The notes beneath the pieces were generated by a model, which saw nothing but the letters and a program-made list of their open reading frames with translations, was not told the origin of the DNA and did not search any database. Of a DNA stretch of 64,000 nt, positions 8,568 to 18,449 are shown piece after piece. The DNA is taken from positions 124,001 to 188,000 of the forward strand of contig NZ_AYYT01000002.1 in assembly GCF_001435955.1 (NCBI RefSeq), given 5' to 3'. Position numbers and translations under genes: made by a program. Source of the stretch: Ligilactobacillus salivarius DSM 20555 = ATCC 11741 (lineage in GTDB: Bacteria > Bacillota > Bacilli > Lactobacillales > Lactobacillaceae). Position 1 is the first letter of the stretch, and each line of letters begins with the position of its first letter.

Positions 8568-9286
8568 TATTCTGCCTCTGTATCATCAAACTTATATCCA
8601 ACACCCCACACAGTTTGTATAACTTGTGGACCAACTTTTTCAATTTTTTGTCTTAGCTTTTTAATATGTGCATCAACTGTTCTTTCATCACCATAGTATT
8701 CATAATCCCATACCAATTGCAATAATTGTTCTCTAGAAAACACTTGACGTGGTTTTTTCGCTAATACTCTTAACAAGTCAAATTCTTTTGGTGTTAAACC
8801 ATCAATTCTATTGTCATTCAAGTAAGCTTCCCTAGTACTAGAATTTAGTTTAAAATGATCCGTTTTAACATCAAAATCATCATCTACCTTGTTCTGTTTG
8901 TTGCTTCCTAATGCAGAAATTTGAGCACGACGATGAAGAGCTTTAATTCTTGCAATTAATGTTATTGGTGAGAATGGCTTAGAAACATACTCATCTGCTC
9001 CCATTTCTAAGCCTAAAATCTGATCACTTTCAGAATCTCTAGCAGTCAAAATTATAATTGGAACAGTACTTGAAATTTTTCTTATTTCAGCATTAACTTG
9101 CATTCCATCCATTCCAGGTAAATTCAAGTCAAGTGTGATCATATCCCACTCATCAGATTTTTCTTTAAATTTTTCTACTGCAGAAATACCATCATAAGCA
9201 TATTCTACATCCCATTTTTCTTTTTCAAAAAACATGGACATCATTTCACACACTGATTTATTATCTTCAATCATTAGTAATTTCAT
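8567..9286 (-). CDS. Response regulator, OmpR/PhoB family
   Basis: 239 residues: a receiver domain (about 1-115) with the acidic pair E7/D8, phosphoacceptor D53 in TLDLNLPGMDG, T in ILTARDS and K in YVSKPFSP, followed by a winged-helix DNA-binding domain (about 140-234; LTPKEFDLLRVLAKKP, RTVDAHIKKLRQKI, IQTVWGVGYKF). It is a transcription factor paired with the kinase encoded immediately downstream. Target genes are unknown; the MFS gene 1.5 kb downstream is a candidate by proximity only. ATG at 9286 has GAGGT upstream. Confidence 0.95.
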   Translation of the reverse strand: MKLLMIEDNKSVCEMMSMFFEKEKWDVEYAYDGISAVEKFKEKSDEWDMITLDLNLPGMDGMQVNAEIRKISSTVPIIILTARDSESDQILGLEMGADEYVSKPFSPITLIARIKALHRRAQISALGSNKQNKVDDDFDVKTDHFKLNSSTREAYLNDNRIDGLTPKEFDLLRVLAKKPRQVFSREQLLQLVWDYEYYGDERTVDAHIKKLRQKIEKVGPQVIQTVWGVGYKFDDTEAE

Positions 9287-9298
9287 ATTTATTACCTC

Positions 9299-9313
9299 AC
9301 TTACATTATAAGT
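9299..9313 (-). promoter_or_regulatory. Promoter -10 region with inverted repeat before the two-component system
   Basis: A perfect TATAAT on the minus strand (9305-9310) lies about 20 bases before the response-regulator start. It is centred in an inverted repeat ACTTA-N5-TAAGT (9299-9313), which could be a binding site for the regulator itself or another factor. No convincing -35 box is seen. Confidence 0.4.
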
Positions 9314-9340
9314 AATATGCTACACTATCATTATTAAACT

Positions 9341-10414
9341 TTAAATAGGTAAGCTCATATTTTCAAAATTTACAGTATCTAAGTTTGTCAAAGTCAAACC
9401 CAGTAATCTAACATCTATATCCGTATCTTGTACTTCTTCAAATAATTGTTTTCCATAAAAAACTATATTTTCTACATCATTAGGAATATAATCTTGAAGG
9501 GTAGTTCTCTTTGTCACCGTTTCAAAATCATTATTTCTAACTTTAATAACTAAAGTTTTTCCCCTAATTTGTCTACTTGTCGTTATATCCACAAGTTTTG
9601 TAGCTATCAATCTTAATTGACTATCAACCTCTTCAACTGTTTTTAAAGGTTGATCAAATGTCCGCTCCTTGCCAACAGATTTTCGTTCTCGTTTCCATTC
9701 AACCGGTCTCATATCTATACCACGTACACGTTGATATAATATATGTCCAATTTTACCAAATTTATTAATTAAGTCTATTTCTTTCTTATTGTATAAATCG
9801 ATACCATAGTATATCCCTTCCTCATACATTTTAGGTAATGTTTTTTTACCTACGCCTCTAAATTTCTTAATTGGCATATTAAATAAAAAATCTTGTACAT
9901 CATCTGGTGTCACAACTGTTATTCCAAATGGTTTAGAGTAATCAGATGCTAATTTAGCTAGAAATTTATTATACGAAACTCCTGTAGAACAAGTTAATTT
10001 AGTTTTTAAATAAATCTCTCTTTGAATTCTACAGGCAACTTCTACTGCTGATTTTATACCTAACTTATTTTCTGTAATGTCAAGATATGCTTCATCTAAT
10101 GCCACATTTTCAATTTTATCAGTATACTCATGAAATATTGTATGAATTTGACTGGATACTCGGCGATATTTAGCAAAATCAGGAGTTTTAAAAATTGCAT
10201 GAGGACACTTATCTAATGCTTTTTGAGCACTCATTGCAGAATGAATTCCATATTTTCTAGCAACATAATTAGCAGTTGCTACAACTCCCTTTCCAGCAGT
10301 ATGTTTAGGATTTCTAGCAATCACTAACGGCTTATTTAAGTACTCTGGGTTATCTCTCATTTCAATAGAAGCATAAAATGCATCCATATCAATATGCAAA
10401 ATTTTTTTCTCCAT
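9341..10414 (-). CDS. dinB: DNA polymerase IV (Y-family)
   Basis: 357 residues, the usual DinB length. It is an error-prone translesion polymerase. Catalytic motifs: HIDMDAFYASIE near the N terminus and LDEAYLDIT around residues 110-118, which supply the metal-binding acidic residues; then helix-hairpin-helix (FRGVGKKTLPKM), little-finger domain (GKERTF, IRGKTLVIKVR) and a C-terminal segment LLGLTLTNL. No obvious C-terminal beta-clamp peptide of the QxxLF kind is visible, although GKQLFEEV (about 320) could serve. ATG at 10414 has GGCGGTGAT upstream. A LexA-like box lies about 20 bases upstream, which fits SOS induction. Confidence 0.95.
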   Translation of the reverse strand: MEKKILHIDMDAFYASIEMRDNPEYLNKPLVIARNPKHTAGKGVVATANYVARKYGIHSAMSAQKALDKCPHAIFKTPDFAKYRRVSSQIHTIFHEYTDKIENVALDEAYLDITENKLGIKSAVEVACRIQREIYLKTKLTCSTGVSYNKFLAKLASDYSKPFGITVVTPDDVQDFLFNMPIKKFRGVGKKTLPKMYEEGIYYGIDLYNKKEIDLINKFGKIGHILYQRVRGIDMRPVEWKRERKSVGKERTFDQPLKTVEEVDSQLRLIATKLVDITTSRQIRGKTLVIKVRNNDFETVTKRTTLQDYIPNDVENIVFYGKQLFEEVQDTDIDVRLLGLTLTNLDTVNFENMSLPI

Positions 10415-10433
10415 GTTAATATCACCGCCTTTA

Positions 10434-10445
10434 AAACGTACGTTC
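10434..10445 (-). promoter_or_regulatory. LexA-like SOS box upstream of dinB
   Basis: On the minus strand GAAC-GTAC-GTTT matches the Gram-positive LexA (DinR) pattern GAAC-N4-GTTC at seven of eight fixed positions. It lies within the AT-rich promoter region (TATATTTTATA just upstream) about 20 bases before the dinB start codon, the expected place for a repressor site. Confidence 0.6.
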
Positions 10446-10458
10446 TATAAAATATAAA

Positions 10459-10486
10459 ACAAAAAGAGATAATTACTTATCTCTTT
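10459..10486 (-). terminator. Second terminator-like hairpin between eno and dinB
   Basis: Ten-base perfect stem (AAAGAGATAA, 10463-10472, with 10477-10486), 4-base loop, followed on the minus strand by TTTTTGTTTT. Together with the eno terminator upstream it forms a tandem pair that would keep the highly expressed glycolytic transcript out of dinB. Confidence 0.7.
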
Positions 10487-10523
10487 AAATCATTTATATT
10501 ATATAAGTTAATATTCAATTTAG

Positions 10524-10561
10524 CAAACAAAAAAAGAATGTGATTAATAATCACATTCTTT
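10524..10561 (-). terminator. Intrinsic terminator of the glycolytic operon
   Basis: Thirteen-base perfect inverted repeat (core AAGAATGTGATT, 10533-10561) with a 3-base loop, followed on the minus strand by a T-rich tract, 15 bases after the eno stop codon. Confidence 0.92.
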
Positions 10562-10575
10562 CTAAGTCATAACAA

Positions 10576-11949
<1,374 letters not shown>

Positions 11950-11975
11950 CTAATAGATATTTTAAGGGTTTTTAC

Positions 11976-12005
11976 TAAATTATTCAATTACTTATGAATA
12001 ATTTA
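11976..12005 (-). repeat. Inverted repeat in the tpiA-eno intergenic region
   Basis: Ten-base perfect arms (TAAATTATTC / GAATAATTTA) around a 10-base spacer. There is no T-run after it on either strand, so it does not look like a terminator. An RNA-processing or stability hairpin is possible. Confidence 0.4.
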
Positions 12006-12014
12006 TCCTAAAAA

Positions 12015-12770
12015 CTAGTTTTTGTAGTTTACTAATTGTAAGTATGAATCAGGAACTAATGAAGCTCCACCAACTAATCCACCATCAATGTTTTCTTTTG
12101 CCATTAATTCTTTAACGTTAGCTGGTTTTACAGAACCACCGTATTGTACACGTACTTTGTCAGCTACTGTTTCATCATATAAATCAGCAACTGTCTTACG
12201 AACTACTGCACAAATTTCTTCTGCTTGATCTGCAGTAGCTGTCTTACCTGTACCGATAGCCCAGATTGGTTCATAAGCGATAACTAAGCTTGCAACTTGT
12301 TCTGCGGAAAGATCCTTCAAAGCTGCTGTAACTTGATTTGCTACCCATTCTTCAGCTTTTCCAGCTTCACGAGTTTCCAAAGATTCACCACAGCAAATGA
12401 TTGGTGTTAAACCATTACGGAAGATAGCGTGAGCTTTCTTGTTAATATCTTCATCAGTTTCGTGGAAGTAATCACGACGTTCGGAATGACCGATAACAAC
12501 GTAGTCTACTCCCATTTCCTTTAGTACTTTTGGTGATGTTTCACCTGTAAAAGCACCTTCATCTTCAAAGTAGCAGTTTTCAGCTGCAACTTTTAAATCA
12601 GAACCTTTTGCATTTTCAAGTAATGCCGGTAAGTCAACAGCAGGAGCTGCAATAACAGCTTCAACTTCAGATGCTGCTGGTAAATTATCCTTAACAGCTT
12701 TTACAAATTCTGCAGTTTGTTCTGGATTCATATTCATTTTCCAGTTACCTGCGATAATTGGTGTACGCAC
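12015..12770 (-). CDS. tpiA: Triosephosphate isomerase
   Basis: 251 residues, standard length. It interconverts dihydroxyacetone phosphate and glyceraldehyde 3-phosphate. Seen: N-terminal [10 protein letters not shown] with the substrate lysine, the electrophile histidine in [11 protein letters not shown], the catalytic glutamate in [15 protein letters not shown] with the flexible loop 6 following, and the phosphate-binding end [11 protein letters not shown] and GGLVGGASL. The start is GTG at 12770, with AAAGGATGAT about 6 bases upstream. It is 52 bases downstream of pgk in the glycolytic operon. Confidence 0.98.
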   Translation of the reverse strand: MRTPIIAGNWKMNMNPEQTAEFVKAVKDNLPAASEVEAVIAAPAVDLPALLENAKGSDLKVAAENCYFEDEGAFTGETSPKVLKEMGVDYVVIGHSERRDYFHETDEDINKKAHAIFRNGLTPIICCGESLETREAGKAEEWVANQVTAALKDLSAEQVASLVIAYEPIWAIGTGKTATADQAEEICAVVRKTVADLYDETVADKVRVQYGGSVKPANVKELMAKENIDGGLVGGASLVPDSYLQLVNYKN

Positions 12771-12822
12771 AATAAATCATCCTTTCAGAAATTAAACCTC
12801 AACCTAGTTTCTATAACTTAAA

Positions 12823-14025
12823 TTACTTATCAGAAACTGCAGCGATACCAGGTAATGTCTTACCTTCTAGATATTCAAGGGAAGCACCACCACCGGTAGA
12901 AATGTGTGTTAACTTGTCAGCAACACCTAATTGTTGTACAGCAGCTGTAGAATCGCCACCACCAACAATTGTTGTAGCATCGCTTAAAGTACCTAAGAAC
13001 TTACCTACTTCAAGTGTACCTTTTGCAAAGTTGCTCATTTCAAATACACCCATAGGTCCGTTCCATACAACTGTCTTAGCATCTTTCAAAGTATCTTCAA
13101 ATAATTCAACAGATTTTGGTCCAATATCTAGAGCCATGTAACCATCTGGAATATCACCTTCAACAACTTCACTAGGTGCATCGTTGTTAAATTCTTTTGC
13201 ACATACGTTGTCTACAGGTAATACTAGCTTATCGCCAGCTTTTTCCATAATTTCCTTAGCTAATTCGATCTTATCTTTTTCAACTAAAGAGTTACCGATT
13301 TTGATACCCTTAGCAGCGTAGAATGTATATGTCATACCACCACCAACGATAACTTTATCAGCTTTTCCTAATAAGTGGTTAATAACACCAATCTTATCAG
13401 AAACTTTAGCACCACCTAAGATAGCAACAAATGGGTGCTTTGGACTGTCAACAGCGTTACCTAAGAACTTGATTTCTTTTTCAAGTAAGTAACCTGCAGC
13501 AGCTTGCTTACCTTCAGCTTTCATAGCTTCAGAAATACCAACGTTAGAAGCATGTGAACGGTGAGCTGTACCAAATGCATCATTTACAAATACATCACCT
13601 AATGATGCCCAGTACTTGCCTAATTCTGGATCATTTCCAGATTCTTTCTTACCATCTAAATCTTCAAAACGAGTATTTTCAACTAAAAGAACGTCACCAT
13701 CATTCATATTGTTGATAGCATCTTCAAGTTGTGCTCCACGTGTAGCAGGAACAAATGTAACAGGCTTGTTTAATAATTCTGCAAGACGTTCTGCAACTGG
13801 ACGTAAAGATAATTCTTTCTTATCTTCTTCTTTCTTAATACGTCCTAAGTGTGAGAATAAAATAGCCTTTCCATCGTGTTCAATAATGTAGTTGATTGTT
13901 GGTAAAGCAGCAACAATACGGTTGTCGTTACCAATTACTCCATTTTTAATAGGAACATTAAAGTCAACACGCATAAGAACTTTTTTACCTTTTACGTCTA
14001 AATCTGAAACAATAAGTTTAGCCAT
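12823..14025 (-). CDS. pgk: Phosphoglycerate kinase
   Basis: 400 residues. It transfers the acyl phosphate of 1,3-bisphosphoglycerate to ADP. Signatures: [49 protein letters not shown], the hinge [11 protein letters not shown], and the C-terminal nucleotide site [18 protein letters not shown] and [24 protein letters not shown]. It lies between gap and tpiA. A terminator-like hairpin sits in the gap-pgk spacer, so pgk and the genes after it may be transcribed less than gap. Confidence 0.98.
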
Positions 14026-14049
14026 GATTTTAGTAAACCTCCAAAGTAG

Positions 14050-14089
14050 AATTAAAATAAAAGGCGGAAGGAGTAACCTCCTCCCGCCT
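14050..14089 (-). terminator. Terminator-like hairpin between gap and pgk
   Basis: GC-rich 12-position stem with one mismatch (arms 14062-14073 and 14078-14089, core GGCGG/CCGCC) and a 4-base loop, followed on the minus strand by TTTTATTTT. It lies within the operon, 41 bases after the gap stop and 25 bases before the pgk start, so it may be an attenuator or mRNA-stabilising 3' end for gap. Confidence 0.8.
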
Positions 14090-14130
14090 CAGTAACTTGC
14101 ATTGCAAATCAATTTTAGTAAAAACTAAAA

Positions 14131-15144
14131 TTAGATCATGCTAGCAAATTTTTCTAATGTACGGATCATTTGAGATGTGAAACCGTATTCGTTGTCGTAC
14201 CATGCAACAACTTTAACAACTTGGCCGTCACCCTTACCTACAACTTGTGTTTGAGTTGGGTCAAATACAGAACCAAATGTTGTACCGATAATGTCAGAAG
14301 AAACAATGCCATCTGCGTTGTAACCGAATGATGGGTTGTTTTCTGTAACTTTCTTAACTGCTTCGTTAACTTCTTCAGCTGTAACTTCTTTGTCAAGAGT
14401 TGCAACTAATTCTGTTAAGGAACCTGTAATTACAGGAACACGTTGTGCATGTCCATCTAACTTACCGTTCAATTCTGGAACAACTAAACCGATAGCTTTT
14501 GCAGCACCAGTTGAGTGAGGAATTGTGTTTTGAGCAGCAGCACGAGCGTTACGAACGTTACCCTTGCGATCTGGACCATCTTGTAATTTTTGTGTAGCTG
14601 TGTAAGCATGGATTGTTGTCATTGTACCAGCTTTGATACCAAATGCATCGTTAACAGCCTTTGCAAGTGGTGCCAAGCAGTTTGTTGTACATGAAGCAGC
14701 AGAAACAATCTTGTCATCAGCTGTGATTGCATCGTCGTTTACACCGTAAACGATTGTTGTCATGTCACCTGCAGGAGCAGAAACTAATACACGTTTTGCA
14801 CCAGCTTCAAGGTGAGCAGATGCCTTTTCTTTAGATGTGTAGAAACCTGTTGATTCAAGAACTAAGTCTACGCCATCGTTCTTAACCCAAGGAATGTTCT
14901 TAGCATCAGCTTCAGCATAAACAGGAATTTCCTTACCATTTACGATAAGTGCGTTGTCTGTAGCAGAAACTTCACCGTCAAATTGACCATGAGCTGTATC
15001 ATATTTCAATAAGTGTGCTAACATTGCTGGAGATGTTAAGTCGTTGATAGCAACAACTTCCAAGTCCTTAGATGTTTCAGCAATACGACGGAATGCTAAA
15101 CGACCGATACGGCCAAAACCATTAATACCTACTTTAGTTGTCAT
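14131..15144 (-). CDS. gap: Glyceraldehyde-3-phosphate dehydrogenase
   Basis: 337 residues. It is the NAD-dependent glycolytic enzyme: Rossmann motif [16 protein letters not shown]35-type NAD specificity segment AINDLTSP, catalytic Cys152 in [12 protein letters not shown] and His179 in TIHAYT, and phosphate-site residues in [12 protein letters not shown]-like sequence ([12 protein letters not shown]). It is directly downstream of its regulator gene cggR (62 bases) with a strong AAAGGAGG before ATG. Codon use looks highly biased (few rare codons), as expected for an abundant protein. Confidence 0.98.
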   Translation of the reverse strand: MTTKVGINGFGRIGRLAFRRIAETSKDLEVVAINDLTSPAMLAHLLKYDTAHGQFDGEVSATDNALIVNGKEIPVYAEADAKNIPWVKNDGVDLVLESTGFYTSKEKASAHLEAGAKRVLVSAPAGDMTTIVYGVNDDAITADDKIVSAASCTTNCLAPLAKAVNDAFGIKAGTMTTIHAYTATQKLQDGPDRKGNVRNARAAAQNTIPHSTGAAKAIGLVVPELNGKLDGHAQRVPVITGSLTELVATLDKEVTAEEVNEAVKKVTENNPSFGYNADGIVSSDIIGTTFGSVFDPTQTQVVGKGDGQVVKVVAWYDNEYGFTSQMIRTLEKFASMI

Positions 15145-15206
15145 AACTAAAATTTCCTCCTTTAGGAAATGAAAATTTTATTTTATTTTAAAAGGTAATA
15201 GAATTA

Positions 15207-16235
15207 CTACCCTTTTAAAATCATCTTAGCAGCTCCTTCGTCAGTAATCAAGTATGTTTTCTCAGGAGCGTTCTTCATGTATGCTGCTATTGCTCGTGCC
15301 TTAGAACTGCCACCAGCAACAGCGATTATACAATCCATATTTGCGAGATCTTCAAGTTGCAATCCAATTCTAGGAATCTTGTAAACAACTTTCCCCTTAT
15401 CGTCAAAGAAATAACCAAAAGTCTCAGACACAGCCTTACGCTCTTTTAGCATTGCTAACACATTTTTAGGCATCGAACGTCTCTCTGCCATACTAATTGC
15501 TTCACCTATACTATGAACAGCAGCATTACTCTGTCTAATTAAATTCACAACTTCTTGTACTACGGGTTCATTAAGAAGCGGACGATAAGTATCTTCGCTA
15601 ACCTGTTCAGGCACATACAATGTCCTGTGATTACCACCAGTTTTTTCGGCCATTAAGCCACATACATTATTCGCCTGAATATCTAACCTTTCGCCTATAC
15701 CACCACGGGCAGGCACGAAAGTCAAATCTCTATCTACTGCAATTTCGGGAGTCAAACAGGTAGCAACTTTGGCCATCGTAGTACCACCCATTGCAGCAAT
15801 GACATTTTTACCCTTAGGCAATTCCTTACCTAGAATATCATTTACTAACTTGCCCATGTCCTCAATAATCAAAGGCTGTCTATCACTATCTCCCGAAACA
15901 ATTAAACAGTTTCTTATACCTAGGTATCGAGATAATTCTTTCTCCATTTGTTGTAACCCTAATAAAGAGTCCATCAACTTGGAAAGGCCTTGTATTGTTC
16001 TTTTACCTTTAGCAGTCAAAATCATACCAGACTTTGTTGAAGCAATTAATTCTTGCTTCCTCAAATAATCTGTTTCAGTCCGCAAAACTCGTTCACTCAT
16101 GCCCAAGGTTTGTGCTAATACTCTTCTGCCAACTGGTTCAGACCAATCAATATTTCTTAAGATAATGAATCTTTTCCTTAGAACATCAATTAAATCTGGA
16201 ACGATTGACTCAATCAACTCTACTTCCTCGCGCAT
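15207..16235 (-). CDS. cggR: Central glycolytic genes regulator CggR
   Basis: 342 residues of the SorC/DeoR sugar-binding regulator family. The N-terminal ~75 residues are a winged helix (VLAQTLGMSERVLRTETDYLRKQELI). The rest is the phospho-sugar-binding domain (VIAAMGGTTMAKVA, FVPARGGIGERLDIQANNV, IAVAGGSSKARAIAAYM). In Bacillus it represses the gapA operon, and fructose-1,6-bisphosphate relieves repression. Here it heads the gap-pgk-tpiA-eno operon, and a matching operator lies in its own 5' region, so autoregulation of the whole operon is expected. ATG at 16235 has GAGGA upstream. Confidence 0.96.
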   Translation of the reverse strand: MREEVELIESIVPDLIDVLRKRFIILRNIDWSEPVGRRVLAQTLGMSERVLRTETDYLRKQELIASTKSGMILTAKGKRTIQGLSKLMDSLLGLQQMEKELSRYLGIRNCLIVSGDSDRQPLIIEDMGKLVNDILGKELPKGKNVIAAMGGTTMAKVATCLTPEIAVDRDLTFVPARGGIGERLDIQANNVCGLMAEKTGGNHRTLYVPEQVSEDTYRPLLNEPVVQEVVNLIRQSNAAVHSIGEAISMAERRSMPKNVLAMLKERKAVSETFGYFFDDKGKVVYKIPRIGLQLEDLANMDCIIAVAGGSSKARAIAAYMKNAPEKTYLITDEGAAKMILKG

Positions 16236-16256
16236 TTTATGTCCTCTTTCTTGCGG

Positions 16257-16292
16257 GACTCTTGACGTCCAACAGTGTCATCGAGCGACCCA
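16257..16292 (-). promoter_or_regulatory. CggR operator
   Basis: On the minus strand: TGGGTC-N6-TGAC-N4-TTGGAC-N6-AGTC. This keeps the exact spacing of the Bacillus subtilis CggR operator CGGGAC-N6-TGTC-N4-CGGGAC-N6-TGTC and matches 14 of 20 fixed bases. It lies between the promoter and the cggR start, as in Bacillus, so bound CggR would block elongation. Confidence 0.75.
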
Positions 16293-16366
16293 GTTAAGTT
16301 AAAAAGAAAAAGTACAACAACAATTAATTAACCATTAAACTGTTCTTATACCTCAACTACATTTGT

Positions 16367-16395
16367 AGTATATCAATATTCTTTAAATTTTGCAA
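16367..16395 (-). promoter_or_regulatory. Promoter of the cggR-gap-pgk-tpiA-eno operon
   Basis: On the minus strand TTGCAA (16390-16395), 17-base spacer, TATACT (16367-16372). This predicts a leader of about 125 bases that contains the CggR operator. The rest of the gene-free stretch 16236-16588 holds the tRNA terminator and otherwise only AT-rich sequence with an imperfect inverted repeat (16482-16529). Confidence 0.75.
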
Positions 16396-16481
16396 GCCTT
16401 TAAACTCTCTAATTTTAGCGTTTCTTTATAAATTCTTTAAATCTTAATTAAATTAACTTTTCTATAAATAATATCAAAATA

Positions 16482-16529
16482 TTCGGAATTTTTATTTCTA
16501 AATTTTATTTTGTAACAATAAAATCCGAA
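16482..16529. repeat. Imperfect inverted repeat upstream of the cggR promoter
   Basis: Arms of about 13 bases (TTCGGAATTTT... and ...AATCCGAA) with an AT-rich spacer of some 20 bases. The arms differ by single-base bulges. No T-run follows on either strand. Function is unknown. Confidence 0.35.
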
Positions 16530-16540
16530 CATTATTTATA

Positions 16541-16576
16541 ATAAAATAAAAAGCCAGCTCAACACTGAACCAGCTT
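16541..16576 (-). terminator. Intrinsic terminator after tRNA-Arg
   Basis: Eleven-base stem with three G-U pairs (16551-16561 with 16566-16576), 4-base loop, followed on the minus strand by TTTTTATTTT, 12 bases after the tRNA 3' end. Confidence 0.8.
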
Positions 16577-16588
16577 AAAAATTAATTA

Positions 16589-16660
16589 TATGCCGTCTCG
16601 GAGTCGAACCGAGATTACAAGAACCGGAATCTTGTGTGATATCCATTACACTAACAGCAC
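16589..16660 (-). tRNA. tRNA-Arg (anticodon CCG)
   Basis: Read on the minus strand, a full cloverleaf can be drawn: acceptor arm GTGCTGT/ACGGCAT (with G-U pairs), D arm with TAGTGTAATGGAT, anticodon stem CAAGA/TCTTG around the loop TTCCGGT (anticodon CCG, reads CGG), and T arm CTCGG-TTCGACT-CCGAG. The discriminator is A, and CCA is not encoded. CGG is a rare arginine codon in this AT-rich genome, so this is a minor tRNA. It is transcribed away from clpP and has its own terminator. Confidence 0.93.
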
Positions 16661-16740
16661 AAATTAAATAACGTTATTGATTTTACTTCATATAAACTTT
16701 AAAAGCAATAAAATTATTTTCATTTAATTAAGGCTTTAAA

Positions 16741-16757
16741 TTTGACCATTATTGACC
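16741..16757 (+). promoter_or_regulatory. CtsR operator upstream of clpP
   Basis: The sequence TTTGACC-ATT-ATTGACC is, on the opposite strand, GGTCAAT-AAT-GGTCAAA. This matches the CtsR heptad repeat (A/G)GTCAAA-N3-(A/G)GTCAAA with one mismatch. It overlaps the clpP promoter -35 region, so the stress regulator CtsR (encoded elsewhere) should repress clpP until heat or proteotoxic stress. Confidence 0.85.
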
Positions 16758-16781
16758 TTTGTACTAAACTAGCAATATAAG
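16752..16781 (+). promoter_or_regulatory. clpP promoter
   Basis: TTGACC (16752-16757) and TATAAG (16776-16781) with an 18-base spacer. The -35 box is the distal half of the CtsR operator. Confidence 0.65.
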
Positions 16782-16836
16782 AGCTTGAATGCTAAAATTA
16801 TTCAAGAATATAAATTTTATTTAGGAGGTTTCTCTT

Positions 16837-17430
16837 ATGAATTTAGTGCCTACAGTTATTGAACAATCTTCACAAGGTGAACGCGCTTATGATATTTATT
16901 CACGTTTATTAAAAGATAGAATTATTATGGTATCTGGTGAAGTCAATGATGACATGGCTAATGCTATCATCGCCCAACTTCTATTTTTAGATGCTCAAGA
17001 TTCTGAAAAAGATATTTATATGTACATTAATTCTCCTGGTGGTTCTGTTTCTGCCGGTTTAGCAATCTACGATACAATGAATTTCGTTAACGCTGATGTT
17101 CAAACTATCGTTATGGGTATGGCTGCATCTATGGCTTCTGTCCTTGCAACAGCTGGTACCAAAGGTAAACGTTTTGCTCTACCTAATTCTGAAATTATGA
17201 TTCATCAACCATTAGGTGGTGCTCAAGGACAATCAACTGAAATTCAAATTGCTGCTGAACACATTCTTAAGACTCGTAAGTTAATTAATCAAATCTTAGC
17301 TGACGGTTCTGGTCAAGATATTGAAACTATCAATAAAGATACTGAACGTGACAATTTCATGACTGCTCAACAAGCTGTAGATTATGGTTTAATTGATGGT
17401 ATTATGAAGAATAAGAAGAAAATTAAATAA
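16837..17430 (+). CDS. clpP: ATP-dependent Clp protease proteolytic subunit
   Basis: 197 residues, the standard length. It is the serine peptidase core that forms a tetradecamer with ClpC/ClpE/ClpX unfoldases. The catalytic triad is Ser98 (GMAASMAS), His123 (MIHQPLGG) and Asp172. The oxyanion-loop SPGGSVSAG and handle region [23 protein letters not shown] are typical. No propeptide beyond the short N-terminal [25 protein letters not shown] is present. The ATG at 16837 follows AGGAGG. It is monocistronic, between a CtsR-controlled promoter and a bidirectional terminator. Confidence 0.98.
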   Translation: MNLVPTVIEQSSQGERAYDIYSRLLKDRIIMVSGEVNDDMANAIIAQLLFLDAQDSEKDIYMYINSPGGSVSAGLAIYDTMNFVNADVQTIVMGMAASMASVLATAGTKGKRFALPNSEIMIHQPLGGAQGQSTEIQIAAEHILKTRKLINQILADGSGQDIETINKDTERDNFMTAQQAVDYGLIDGIMKNKKKIK

Positions 17431-17442
17431 TTAATACATTAT

Positions 17443-17480
17443 AAAAAAGTTCCTAGACCATAAAATCTAGGAACTTTTTT
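17443..17480. terminator. Bidirectional terminator between clpP and whiA
   Basis: Fifteen-base perfect stem (17443-17457 with 17466-17480, core GTTCCTAGA) and 8-base loop with A/T runs on both sides. It serves the convergent clpP and whiA genes. Confidence 0.93.
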
Positions 17481-18427
17481 TATAGTACCGCAATACTTTC
17501 ACCAGCGCGTATTTTTTCGGCAATTTCATTTAATTTTCTCAACCTATGATTTATACCAGATTTAGAAATTGGTCCTCCAGGTATAAGTTCACCCAAATTC
17601 TTTAAGCTTTCTTCTGGATGTCCCAATCTCGCTATTGCTACTTCTTGTAATTTCTGTGGTAACTTATCAATTCCCACCTTAGCATCAATCAACTTAATAT
17701 TATCAATTTGCTTTTTAGAAGCATCTGCGATTTTATTAAGATTAGCAGTTTCGCAATTCACGATACGATTAACTGAATTTCTCATATCCCTAACAATTCT
17801 AATATCTTCAAATTTCAACATGGCATTAGTTGCACCTATCAAAGATAAAAAATCTGCTATTTTCTCAGCTTCTTTTAGATAAGTAATATAACCACTTCTT
17901 CTCTCGGTTTTCCTTGCATTTAATCCATATCTATTCATCATTTCACATATTGTATCGTTGTGATCTTCATATAGTGAGTAAATTTCTAGATGATATCTAC
18001 TTGTTTCAGGATTATTAACAGAACCAGTTGCTAAAAATGCCCCACGTAAATATGATCTTACCTTGGCATCGTCATCCAAAAATTCTAAAGGAACAGTTTC
18101 TTTAATCTGAAAATTATCTAATATATCTAAATCCTTTAAAATTTCATTTGTTCCAGTTTTTAAACGTACAATATAAAAATTATTCTTCTTCAATTTCATC
18201 TTTCGACGAACTATCAATTCACTCTCTATATCGTAAAACTGCTTTAATAAACGGTAGATGCGCCTAGCAATAGCTGGATTTTCTGTTTGAACACTTAAAA
18301 CAAATTGCTTATTAACAATACTCAATGAGCCATTCATTCTTATCAACGCCATTAATTCAGCCTTAGCATTACCAAAATGAACCTCAAGCATCGTAAGTTC
18401 TTTTTTTACATCACTAGCGTATGACAT
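17480..18427 (-). CDS. whiA: DNA-binding protein WhiA
   Basis: 315 residues, the usual WhiA length: an N-terminal pair of LAGLIDADG-like domains without nuclease activity ([32 protein letters not shown]) and a C-terminal helix-turn-helix ([38 protein letters not shown]). In Firmicutes it influences cell division and chromosome segregation. It is the last gene of rapZ-yvcK-whiA, an order conserved across Gram-positive bacteria. Confidence 0.96.
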   Translation of the reverse strand: MSYASDVKKELTMLEVHFGNAKAELMALIRMNGSLSIVNKQFVLSVQTENPAIARRIYRLLKQFYDIESELIVRRKMKLKKNNFYIVRLKTGTNEILKDLDILDNFQIKETVPLEFLDDDAKVRSYLRGAFLATGSVNNPETSRYHLEIYSLYEDHNDTICEMMNRYGLNARKTERRSGYITYLKEAEKIADFLSLIGATNAMLKFEDIRIVRDMRNSVNRIVNCETANLNKIADASKKQIDNIKLIDAKVGIDKLPQKLQEVAIARLGHPEESLKNLGELIPGGPISKSGINHRLRKLNEIAEKIRAGESIAVL

Positions 18428-18449
18428 TCCTTCACCTCTATTCTATACT

